Source of the DNA: Oleiagrimonas sp963817755
Lineage (GTDB): Bacteria; Pseudomonadota; Gammaproteobacteria; Xanthomonadales; Rhodanobacteraceae
Assembly: GCA_963817755.1 (NCBI GenBank)
Contig: CAWFPB010000002.1
Location: 248,001-312,000, forward strand
Length of the DNA stretch: 64,000 bases
Direction of reading: 5' to 3'
Position 1 is the first letter of the stretch; every line of letters begins with the position of its first letter. Below, one piece after another: positions 34,703-42,638 of this stretch. Made by a program: the position numbers and the translations under genes. The notes below the pieces were generated by a model. The model searched no databases. It was not told where the DNA came from and was given only the letters and a program-made list of their open reading frames with translations.

Positions 34703-36457
34703 ATGGCTGAACACGTACTCACCGATACCTTCTTCGAAAACCTCGACCTGCACCCGCAACTGCAGCAGGGCCTGCACGCCTGCGGTTTCACGCGCTGCAC
34801 GCCGATCCAGTCGCTGACCCTGCCGGTGGCCCTGACCGGCCGCGACGTGGCGGGCCAGGCGCAGACCGGCACCGGCAAGACCTGCGCCTTCCTGGTGGCC
34901 CTGATGAACCGCCTGCTGACGCAGCCGGCGCGCGCCGACCACAAGGACAGCGACCCGCGTGCCCTGGTCATCGCCCCGACCCGCGAGCTGGCCATCCAGA
35001 TCGAGAAGGACGCGCTTGCCATCGGTCGCGACACCGGCCTGCGCATCGCCCTGATCTACGGCGGCGTGGACTACGACAAGCAGCGCCAGATGCTGCGCGA
35101 CGGCTGCGACATCATCATCGCCACGCCGGGCCGCCTGCTCGACTATTACAAGCAGCACGTGTTCGGCCTGGACTCCATCGAGGTGATGGTGATCGACGAG
35201 GCCGACCGCATGTTCGACCTCGGCTTCATCAAGGACGTGCGCTACATCTTCCGCCGCCTGCCGCCGCGCGACGAGCGCCAGGTCCTGCTGTTCTCGGCCA
35301 CCCTCAGCCACCGCGTGCTGGAGCTGGCCTACGAGCACATGAACGAGGCCGAGAAGATGGTGGTGGAGACCGACAACGTCACCGCCGACAAGGTGCGCCA
35401 GGTGGTCTACTTCCCGGCCAAGGAAGAGAAGATGCCGCTGTTGCTGAACCTGCTCGAGCAGCACAAGCCCGAGCGCAGCATCGTGTTCGCCAATACCAAG
35501 GCCGCGGTCGAGCGCATCAAGGAACGCCTGCGCAAGCACGGCTACAACGTCGGCGCACTGTCCGGCGACGTACCCCAGGTCAAGCGCCAGAAGCTGCTGC
35601 AGCGATTCAAGGACAGCCAGATCGACGTGCTGGTGGCCACCGACGTGGCCGCACGCGGCCTGCACATCCCGCACGTCAGCCACGTGTTCAACTACGACCT
35701 GCCGCAGGATGCCGAGGACTACGTGCACCGCATCGGCCGCACTGCGCGCCTGGGTGCCGAGGGCGACGCGATCAGCTTCGCCTGCGACCTGTACGCCATG
35801 GGCCTGCCCGACATCGAGGCCTACATCGAGCAGAAGATCCCGGTCGAGAGCATCGATCCGGCCATGCTGAAGATGCCGGCCCCGCGGGCCAGGCCGACGC
35901 ACGATCCGGACGACCACGAACCGCAACAGGATGGCCCGGATACGGCGTCCGCGGATGCGGGTGCGCCACGCAAGCGCCGCCGTCGCCGCCGTTCCGGCTC
36001 TTCCGGCGGTACGACGTCGTCCACGGATGCGAAAGCCTCCAGCAGCGCGAACAAGGCCGCCGATCCGGGGGCGCGAGACGGAGACCCGTCCCGGTCGTCC
36101 GCTTCCTCGTCCTCCGACGGCTCGGCGGGTGCGGACGGTGCCGGCAACAAGCCGCGTCGCCGTCGACGCCGTCGTGGCGGTCGTGGCGGGCAGGGTGTTC
36201 AGGGCCAGGGTGCCTCCGGACAGGGCCGCGAGAGCCCGTCCAGCCATGCCGCCGAGGCCCCCGGGAGCCGCTCCGGCGGTGCGCCCAAGGGCCATGGCCC
36301 GGCGCGGAAGGACGGCAATGCGCCGTCCGGCAACGGACGCCGCGACACCGGTCGCAGCCATTCGAGCGGCAGTCGCCAGGTGCATGCAGAGCCGGCACCT
36401 GCGCCCGCCAAGTCCAAGAAGTCCGGGTTTTTCCGGCGCCTGTTCGGCGGCCGCTGA
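34703..36457 (+). CDS. rhlB: DEAD-box ATP-dependent RNA helicase RhlB with long basic C-terminal tail
   Basis: RhlB unwinds RNA for the RNase E degradosome. The 584-residue protein has a Q-motif (GFTRCTPIQSLTLP), Walker A AQTGTGKT (near residue 59), PTRELAIQ, ATPGRLLDYY, DEAD box VIDEADRMFDLGF (near 165), SAT (LFSATL), the C-terminal helicase motifs VLVATDVAARGLHI and HRIGRTAR. The last roughly 190 residues are low-complexity Ser/Gly/Arg (RKRRRRRRSGSSGG...RRRRRRGGRGG) ending KKSGFFRRLFGGR. E. coli RhlB is 421 residues, so the tail is the extra part. Confidence 0.95.
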   Translation: MAEHVLTDTFFENLDLHPQLQQGLHACGFTRCTPIQSLTLPVALTGRDVAGQAQTGTGKTCAFLVALMNRLLTQPARADHKDSDPRALVIAPTRELAIQIEKDALAIGRDTGLRIALIYGGVDYDKQRQMLRDGCDIIIATPGRLLDYYKQHVFGLDSIEVMVIDEADRMFDLGFIKDVRYIFRRLPPRDERQVLLFSATLSHRVLELAYEHMNEAEKMVVETDNVTADKVRQVVYFPAKEEKMPLLLNLLEQHKPERSIVFANTKAAVERIKERLRKHGYNVGALSGDVPQVKRQKLLQRFKDSQIDVLVATDVAARGLHIPHVSHVFNYDLPQDAEDYVHRIGRTARLGAEGDAISFACDLYAMGLPDIEAYIEQKIPVESIDPAMLKMPAPRARPTHDPDDHEPQQDGPDTASADAGAPRKRRRRRRSGSSGGTTSSTDAKASSSANKAADPGARDGDPSRSSASSSSDGSAGADGAGNKPRRRRRRRGGRGGQGVQGQGASGQGRESPSSHAAEAPGSRSGGAPKGHGPARKDGNAPSGNGRRDTGRSHSSGSRQVHAEPAPAPAKSKKSGFFRRLFGGR

Positions 36458-36581
36458 GCCGCTACTTCGCGATGCTCCGGGTGCCCCGGGGGGCGTGTAT
36501 CGCTGCCGATGCGCGACTGGCGTCTATGGCCAGAGCCGCCGGCGCGGTATGCTCGCGTTTTTTGCAGCCGATGCGGCGTAC

Positions 36582-37262
36582 GTGATCCGTTTCGACCAGG
36601 TCAGCAAGCGCTACTCCACCGGCCAGGAAGCCCTGGTCGGGCTTTCGTTCCAAGTCGAGCCGGGCGAAATGGTCTTCGTCACCGGTCACTCGGGCGCGGG
36701 CAAGAGCACCCTGCTCAAGCTGCTGGCCATGATCGAGCGCCCGACCCGCGGTAGCCTCACGGTCAACGGCCGCAACCTGTCCAGCGCCCGTGCCGGCGCG
36801 ATCCCGCGCCATCGCCGCCAGCTGGGCATGGTGTTCCAGGACCACCGCCTGCTGATGGACCGCAGCGTGTTCGACAACGTCGCGTTGCCGCTGGTGATCG
36901 CCGGCATCGCGCCGGCCGAACGCGCCCGCCGCGTGCGCGCGGCGCTGGAAAAGGTCGGCCTGCTGTCCTACGAGAAGCAGGCACCGGTGATGCTCTCGAC
37001 CGGCGAGCAGCAGCGCGTGGGCATTGCCCGCGCCATCGTCGCCAAGCCGTCGCTGATCATCGCCGACGAGCCGACCGGCAACCTCGACCCGCAACTGGCG
37101 GCCGAGATCATGGAGCTGTTCGACGCCTTCCAGCGCGTGGGCACCACGGTGCTGGTGGCCAGTCACGACCTGATGCTGATCAAGCGCACCCGCAAGCGCG
37201 TGCTGGTGCTCGATCACGGCCGCCTGGTGGACGACGTGCCCGCCACCGAGGTGCGGACATGA
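36582..37262 (+). CDS. ftsE: Cell division ATP-binding protein FtsE
   Basis: FtsE is the ABC ATPase that with FtsX activates septal peptidoglycan hydrolases. The 226-residue protein has Walker A TGHSGAGKST (about 34-43), a Q-loop MVFQDHRLLMDRSVFDNVALPL typical of FtsE, signature LSTGEQQRVGIARAI, Walker B LIIADEPTGNLDP and the H-loop ASHD. GTG 36582 gives the family start (VIRFDQVSKRY). A TATGCT -10-like element is at 36549-36554. The stop overlaps the ftsX start. Confidence 0.95.
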   Translation: MIRFDQVSKRYSTGQEALVGLSFQVEPGEMVFVTGHSGAGKSTLLKLLAMIERPTRGSLTVNGRNLSSARAGAIPRHRRQLGMVFQDHRLLMDRSVFDNVALPLVIAGIAPAERARRVRAALEKVGLLSYEKQAPVMLSTGEQQRVGIARAIVAKPSLIIADEPTGNLDPQLAAEIMELFDAFQRVGTTVLVASHDLMLIKRTRKRVLVLDHGRLVDDVPATEVRT

Positions 37263-38218
37263 TGGCGCGTGCACGCCGCGAATCGGCGACCACCCGTACC
37301 CGCCCGCGTCGTGTCGCGGTCTGGGCCGAGCAGCATGCCTGGGGCCTGATGGCCAGTCTGCGACGGCTTGGCGCGCGCCCGCTGGGCACCATGCTCACGG
37401 TCACCGTGATGGGTTTCGCGCTGGCCCTGCCGCTGACCTTCGCCCTGTTGCTGGGCAACCTGCAGCGGCTGGGTTCGGCGCTGGGCGAAACCCAGGCCAT
37501 CAGCGTGTTCATGAAGGTCGACGGCAAGGCCGATGCCGCCCGTGCGCTGGCCGGCAAGGTGCGGGAACGCCCGGACGTGGCCGCCGTCGAGCTGCGCTCG
37601 CCCAAGCAGGGCATGGCCGAACTGGCCACCATGCAGGGCTTCGGCGATGCGCTCAAGGCGCTGGACGACAACCCACTGCCCTGGGTGCTGGTGGTGAAAC
37701 CGGCCACGCGCCTGGACGCGGCCCGGGCCGCGCCGCTGCTGAAGTGGCTGCATGCCCAGGACGGCGTCGACCAGGTGCAGGACGACGGGGCCTGGCGCCA
37801 GCGCCTGGACGCCCTGCTGGGCGTGGGCACGCGCGCGGTGCTGATGCTGGCCGGCCTGCTGTCGCTGGCCGCCCTACTGGTGGTGGGCAACGGCGTGCGC
37901 CTGGATATCCAGGGCCGCGCCGACGAAATCGCGGTGCTGCGCCTGGTCGGTGCCAGCCCAGCCTTCGTGCGCCGGCCGTACCTTTATGCCGGTCTCTGGT
38001 ACGGTCTGGCCGGTGGGTTGGTTGCGGTAGCCCTGACCGGGATGCTGGAGTGGGCCCTGGCGGGGCCGGTCTCGCGCCTGGCGGCCAGTTACGGCGGGCG
38101 ACTGGATTTCGGCGGCCTGCCGCTGTGGCAGCTGGCCCTGGTGCCGGTGCTGGCGGCACTGCTGGGCTGGATGGGCGCGCGCCTGGTTTGCGCGCAACAG
38201 CTGAGACGAGCGGGATGA
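37259..38218 (+). CDS. ftsX: Cell division protein FtsX
   Basis: The 319-residue permease-like partner of FtsE has an N-terminal cytoplasmic arm, TM1 (about residues 42-62), a periplasmic loop that recruits murein hydrolase activators (ELRSPKQGMAELATMQGFGDALKALDDNPLP), and three further TM segments. It contains the family sequence VRLDIQGRADEIAVLRLVGASPAFVRRPYLYAGLWYGLAGG. ATG 37259 overlaps the ftsE stop, so the two are translationally coupled. Confidence 0.95.
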   Translation: MMARARRESATTRTRPRRVAVWAEQHAWGLMASLRRLGARPLGTMLTVTVMGFALALPLTFALLLGNLQRLGSALGETQAISVFMKVDGKADAARALAGKVRERPDVAAVELRSPKQGMAELATMQGFGDALKALDDNPLPWVLVVKPATRLDAARAAPLLKWLHAQDGVDQVQDDGAWRQRLDALLGVGTRAVLMLAGLLSLAALLVVGNGVRLDIQGRADEIAVLRLVGASPAFVRRPYLYAGLWYGLAGGLVAVALTGMLEWALAGPVSRLAASYGGRLDFGGLPLWQLALVPVLAALLGWMGARLVCAQQLRRAG

Positions 38219-38243
38219 AAGCACGAAGCAAACGGGGGCCCGC

Positions 38244-39086
38244 ATGAAGGGCGACATCAGCCGACACATCGCCAGCGCCGAGCCTCGGGTCATGGTGGTC
38301 GACGGCTCCAAGGTCGTGCGCAAGCTCATCGAGCAGGTACTGGCCAAGGAATTGCCCCAGGCCACCATCGTCAGCTGCGGCAGTGGCGAGGAAGCCCGCG
38401 CCGCGCTGGCCGAGGGCGTGGTCGACTTCGTCACCGTGGCGCTGCGCCTGCCCGACATCGACGGGCTGGAACTGGCCCGCCACATCCGCGAGCAGTCCAC
38501 CCAGACCTACGTGCCGATCGTGGTGATCTCCGGTGACGTCGACCAGCGGCTGCGCGACCGCAGCATGGGCGACGCGGTGACCGACTATTTCGACAAGTCG
38601 CTGGGCTTCCAGGCGCTGGCCGACTTCATCCGCGGCTACGTGTGCCCGGAAGACACCGCCGAGGGCGAAGTGCTGTACATCGAGGACAGCCGCGTGGTCG
38701 CGCTGGCCACACGCCGCATGATGGAGAAGCACGGCCTGACCGTGCTGCACGACATCAGCGTCGAGGACGCCCTGGCGCGACTGGAGATGGGCAAGGCGCA
38801 GGGGCGCATCGGTGCCGACGTGGTGCTCACCGACGTCACCCTCAAGGGCGAGTTGACCGGTGGCGACCTGTTGCGCGCGATACGCACCGAGTACGGCTTC
38901 AACAAGGGCCAGCTGCCGGTGCTGGTGATGACCGGCGACGACAACCCCGACAAGCAGGCCGAGCTGATCCGCGCCGGCGCCAACGACCTGGTGGTCAAGC
39001 CCGTCGAGGAACGCATGCTGATCACCAAGTTGTTGTTCCAGCTGCGCGTGTCGCGGCACCTGCGCCAGCGTGAAGGAACGCAGTGA
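38244..39086 (+). CDS. Two-receiver response regulator with degenerate first domain
   Basis: The 280-residue protein is two receiver (REC) domains and nothing else. REC1 (about 14-132) has Asp20 followed by Gly instead of the usual acidic pair. At the phosphoacceptor position it has Ala66 (DFVTVALRLPDIDG), so it cannot be phosphorylated normally. REC2 (about 142-272) keeps the acidic pair Glu147-Asp148, phosphoacceptor Asp197 (VVLTDVTLKGELTGG), Thr230 and Lys252. No output domain is present, so it probably acts by protein-protein contact. It lies 25 bp after ftsX and just before ung. Confidence 0.88.
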   Translation: MKGDISRHIASAEPRVMVVDGSKVVRKLIEQVLAKELPQATIVSCGSGEEARAALAEGVVDFVTVALRLPDIDGLELARHIREQSTQTYVPIVVISGDVDQRLRDRSMGDAVTDYFDKSLGFQALADFIRGYVCPEDTAEGEVLYIEDSRVVALATRRMMEKHGLTVLHDISVEDALARLEMGKAQGRIGADVVLTDVTLKGELTGGDLLRAIRTEYGFNKGQLPVLVMTGDDNPDKQAELIRAGANDLVVKPVEERMLITKLLFQLRVSRHLRQREGTQ

Positions 39087-39093
39087 CCGGCAC

Positions 39094-39792
39094 ATGAGCG
39101 AGCGGGCGCTGCAGCTGGAACCCTCCTGGAAGGCGCGCGTGGGCGAGTACTTCCAGCGTCCGGACATGCAGGCGCTGGGTGCATTTTTGCGCGCCGAAAA
39201 ACGTGCCGGCAAGGCCATCTATCCGCCGGGCCCCGAGATCTTCGCGGCCTTCGACCACACCCCGTTCGACAAGGTGAAGGTGGTGATCCTGGGCCAGGAC
39301 CCGTATCACGGTCCGGGCCAGGCGCACGGGCTGTGCTTCTCGGTACGTCCGGGGGTGAAGGTACCGCCGTCGCTGGTCAACATCTTCAAGGAGATCCACA
39401 GCGACCTGGGCATCGCCCCGCCGGACCACGGCTGCCTGACGCCCTGGGCCGACCGTGGCGTCATGCTGCTCAACACCGTCCTCACGGTCGAGCGCGGCCT
39501 GGCCGCCTCCCATCGCGGCAAGGGCTGGGAGGGCTTCACCGACCACGTGATCGACGTGCTGGCCAGCGCGCGCGAGCATCTGGTGTTCCTGCTATGGGGC
39601 AGCCACGCCGGCAGCAAGGCCGCGCGCATCGACGGCCGCCGCCACTGCATCCTACGCGCTCCCCATCCCTCGCCGCTGTCGGCGCATCGCGGCTTCCTTG
39701 GCTGCCGGCATTTCTCGCGTGCCAACCAGTATCTTGGCGAGCAGGGCCTGCAACCCATCGACTGGTCTTTGCCTCCGCGCAGCGAACTGTGA
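39094..39792 (+). CDS. ung: Uracil-DNA glycosylase, family 1
   Basis: Ung removes uracil from DNA. The 232-residue protein has the catalytic water-activating loop VILGQDPYHGPGQAHGLCFSV (Asp69) and LLNTVLTVERGLAASHRGKGW. The Leu-intercalation loop HPSPLSAHRGFLGCRHFSRAN is also present. The start is ATG 39094, seven bases after the regulator stop; an in-frame GTG at 39070 would overlap the regulator. Confidence 0.96.
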   Translation: MSERALQLEPSWKARVGEYFQRPDMQALGAFLRAEKRAGKAIYPPGPEIFAAFDHTPFDKVKVVILGQDPYHGPGQAHGLCFSVRPGVKVPPSLVNIFKEIHSDLGIAPPDHGCLTPWADRGVMLLNTVLTVERGLAASHRGKGWEGFTDHVIDVLASAREHLVFLLWGSHAGSKAARIDGRRHCILRAPHPSPLSAHRGFLGCRHFSRANQYLGEQGLQPIDWSLPPRSEL

Positions 39793-40143
39793 CCCGTCGG
39801 GCCCTTCCGGTTCGGGCCGGTTCCTGCACTCCGCGGCGCCCGGCGCAGTAACAGGGTCGGCCAAATGGCCAACGGCAAGGCGCCGGTCGCAACAGAAAGA
39901 CGCGACCCTGCGCGCACTTACGTGCGACTACATCGAATGAGAAATGGCGTTCGCGTCGCCGAGACGACTTAATGCCATCAACCCTTGCGCGATGCGCTCG
40001 ATTACGGAAGAAATCGGTCGCGGGCGATGGGCGGGTACCGGCCAGGCTGGCCGGTTGTTCCAGACGGCATGGCGGCAGTGCAAGGAGTACGAGCCAGCCG
40101 GTCGACCGTTCCCACCCACACTGCGACGGCGAGGAAGCTCCGG
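39793..40143. other. Gene-free spacer between ung and a small membrane protein gene
   Basis: These 351 bp contain no convincing gene, terminator or operator. Short open frames here have no recognisable product. Only small local inverted words are seen, such as GCGCAC...GTGCG near 39913-39927. Confidence 0.5.
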
Positions 40144-40389
40144 ATGACGGCAAGAGTCCTGCAGATGCTCAAGGGCGCGTCCCTGGTTTTCCTGTCCTGC
40201 TATTTCCTGCTCTGGCTGGTGGTGTATTCGGTATTCGAGGGCTTCGACTACAGTCGACTGCTTCTGTTCATGCAGGACGCCTGGCACGGCGGGTTCGACG
40301 TCCCCACCTTCATCCAGGAGTTCGCGTTGTCGGTCAGCAGCATGTTCACCTTGGCCTTCCTGTTGATCCTGCTGCTCCCCAGGCGTTAG
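40144..40389 (+). CDS. Small two-TM membrane protein of unknown function
   Basis: The 81-residue product (MTARVLQMLKGASLVFLSCYF...) has two hydrophobic segments, about residues 11-33 and 56-77, joined by an aromatic/acidic loop (EGFDYSRLLLFMQDAWHGGFDVPTFIQEF) and ending LLPRR. A GAGGAAG lies eight bases before ATG 40144, which supports translation. I do not recognise the family. It precedes rpoH, but 273 bp of regulatory DNA separates them, so it is probably a separate unit. Confidence 0.6.
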   Translation: MTARVLQMLKGASLVFLSCYFLLWLVVYSVFEGFDYSRLLLFMQDAWHGGFDVPTFIQEFALSVSSMFTLAFLLILLLPRR

Positions 40390-40590
40390 CCGCCGGCCAT
40401 GCTGCATCGCATCATCCGAGATGTCCTTCGCATGGGTTGCATCCCGCGATCCAGCCCGCATGTCTGGGAATGAAAGGGGAAAATCGACGGTTTGCATGCC
40501 CATTTCCGGACCTCGCAGGGCCGGGTATGGGCGGCTTGAGCTGGTGTTGCGGCCCACTTTGCTGTACTATGAAGTTCAGTTAATCAATCC

Positions 40591-40618
40591 GGAACTTTCC
40601 CGACCCTTAGCACTCCAA
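40591..40618 (+). promoter_or_regulatory. Candidate sigma-E (RpoE) promoter of rpoH
   Basis: GGAACTT (40591-40597) exactly matches the sigma-E -35 consensus. After a 16-nt spacer comes TCCAA (40614-40618), one mismatch from the TCTAA/TCAAA-type -10. Transcription would start around 40624-40626, inside the CIRCE dyad. E. coli rpoH also has a sigma-E promoter. A separate TACTAT -10-like element lies upstream at 40565-40570. Confidence 0.6.
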
Positions 40619-40633
40619 TATCCAGAGTGCTAA
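40607..40633 (+). promoter_or_regulatory. CIRCE element (HrcA operator) in the rpoH leader
   Basis: TTAGCACTC (40607-40615), nine bases, then GAGTGCTAA (40625-40633) is an exact match to the CIRCE consensus TTAGCACTC-N9-GAGTGCTAA. It lies 29 bases before the rpoH ATG. CIRCE is the binding site of the heat-sensitive repressor HrcA, normally found at groESL and dnaK operons. Confidence 0.95.
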
Positions 40634-40662
40634 CCTGAAGGTTCCACAGGAGGTCCACATCC

Positions 40663-41520
<858 letters not shown>

Positions 41521-41545
41521 CGCTTCGCGCTCCGGCCCGAACCCG

Positions 41546-41577
41546 AAAAACGGCTCCGTACGCGGAGCCGTTTTTTT
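41546..41577 (+). terminator. Intrinsic terminator of rpoH
   Basis: A perfect 8-bp stem CGGCTCCG/CGGAGCCG (41551-41558, 41563-41570) with a TACG loop is preceded by AAAAA and followed by seven T. Confidence 0.92.
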
Positions 41578-41713
41578 ATGTCGCCGCCGGCGTACCGGTG
41601 CTACTGTCCGGACAGCGGCGCTGTCGCCATGGCGGCAGGGGGGCGCCACGAGGGAGCCGGGCACATGGGTGACCCATGCGTCCGGTATCTCCACCTTGCA
41701 AGGGGAGGGCGTC

Positions 41714-42109
41714 ATGGGGTTCGACCGGAAATTCCTGTTGTGGGCGATCGCGTTCGCGATCTTCGGCCTGTGCGTGGGCATCTACATGGCCATATCCAAG
41801 GACCACAGCCTGCTGGTGGCGCATGCGCACATCATGCTGGTCGGCTTCGTGGTCTCGCTGATCTACGCCATCATCCACAAGCTGTGGCTGCCGGCTCCCG
41901 GCCGCGGGATGTCGTGGGTGCAGCACGTCGTGCACATCGTCTCGGCCATCGTGCTCTCGATCGGCCTGCTGCTGCTGTACGGCAACGTGTACCCCGAAAC
42001 CGCACTGGAGCCGATCCTCGGCGTCGGGTCCATCGGCGTGCTGCTGGGCATGCTGATCATGGGCTGGATGGTGCTGCGCGCCGGAAAGGCTACCCGTCAA
42101 CCCGCCTGA
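41714..42109 (+). CDS. Small four-TM membrane protein with oxidase-like His motif
   Basis: The 131-residue protein has four predicted membrane helices (about 7-26, 34-57, 66-88, 97-120). Histidines are placed at helix edges: KDHSLLVAHAHIMLVGFVVSLIYAIIHKLW and VQHVVHIVS. The HAHIMLVGF pattern recalls haem-binding helices of haem-copper oxidase subunit I or NnrS-like proteins, but the protein is far too short to be either. The family role is unknown to me. A GGGGAGGG precedes ATG 41714. It stands alone after the rpoH terminator. Confidence 0.6.
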   Translation: MGFDRKFLLWAIAFAIFGLCVGIYMAISKDHSLLVAHAHIMLVGFVVSLIYAIIHKLWLPAPGRGMSWVQHVVHIVSAIVLSIGLLLLYGNVYPETALEPILGVGSIGVLLGMLIMGWMVLRAGKATRQPA

Positions 42110-42220
42110 GAAGCGTCCAGGCGCTGGGAGCGCGGAGGTGTGCGGGAGCGGTCGTCGCACCTGCCCGGGGCATGGCCCCGGGAGGCACTGCTGCGTCCGG
42201 GATGCGAGCGGGAGTGCGCG

Positions 42221-42634
42221 CTACCGGGTCCAGGCCGCGTGCTGCAGCACGACACGGTAACCGTCGATGTCCTCGAACGTCCGGCCCTGCCGATCCCAGT
42301 AGGGGTTGCATGCGGTGACCGGGCGGAAACCGGCCGCCTGCATGCGCGTGCAGGCAGCCTTCCAGTTCTCGCGGTCGGGCAGGTAGAACACCAGCAACTG
42401 GTCCGGATCCGGAGCCGCGGCCACGGCGTGCCCGTGCCGGTGCGTGAACTCCAGGTGATACGGGTGCCCGGGATGGCCCAAGACCACGCCGTCGAAGCCG
42501 TCGTGGTCCTCGAATGCACCGATCACCTGCAAGCCCAGGCCTCGGGCGTACATGTCGGCCAAGGTTGCCAGGTGCTCGGTCGGTCGCGCCACGCGCAGGA
42601 CCGGCGCGGGCCGCGTGGACGTTGCGTCGGTCAC
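42221..42634 (-). CDS. VOC family protein (glyoxalase/dioxygenase fold)
   Basis: The 137-residue protein has the vicinal-oxygen-chelate fold: VLRVARPTEHLATLADMYARGLGLQVIGAFEDHDGFDGVVLGHPGHPYHLEFTHR (metal-site His and Glu), and a second half FRPVTACNPYWDRQGRTFEDIDGYRVVLQHA. Similar stand-alone VOC proteins are often of unknown substrate. GTG 42634 is my start choice. It lies just after the aminotransferase stop (42639), so the two are probably co-translated. Confidence 0.8.
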   Translation of the reverse strand: MTDATSTRPAPVLRVARPTEHLATLADMYARGLGLQVIGAFEDHDGFDGVVLGHPGHPYHLEFTHRHGHAVAAAPDPDQLLVFYLPDRENWKAACTRMQAAGFRPVTACNPYWDRQGRTFEDIDGYRVVLQHAAWTR

Positions 42635-42638
42635 CGCG

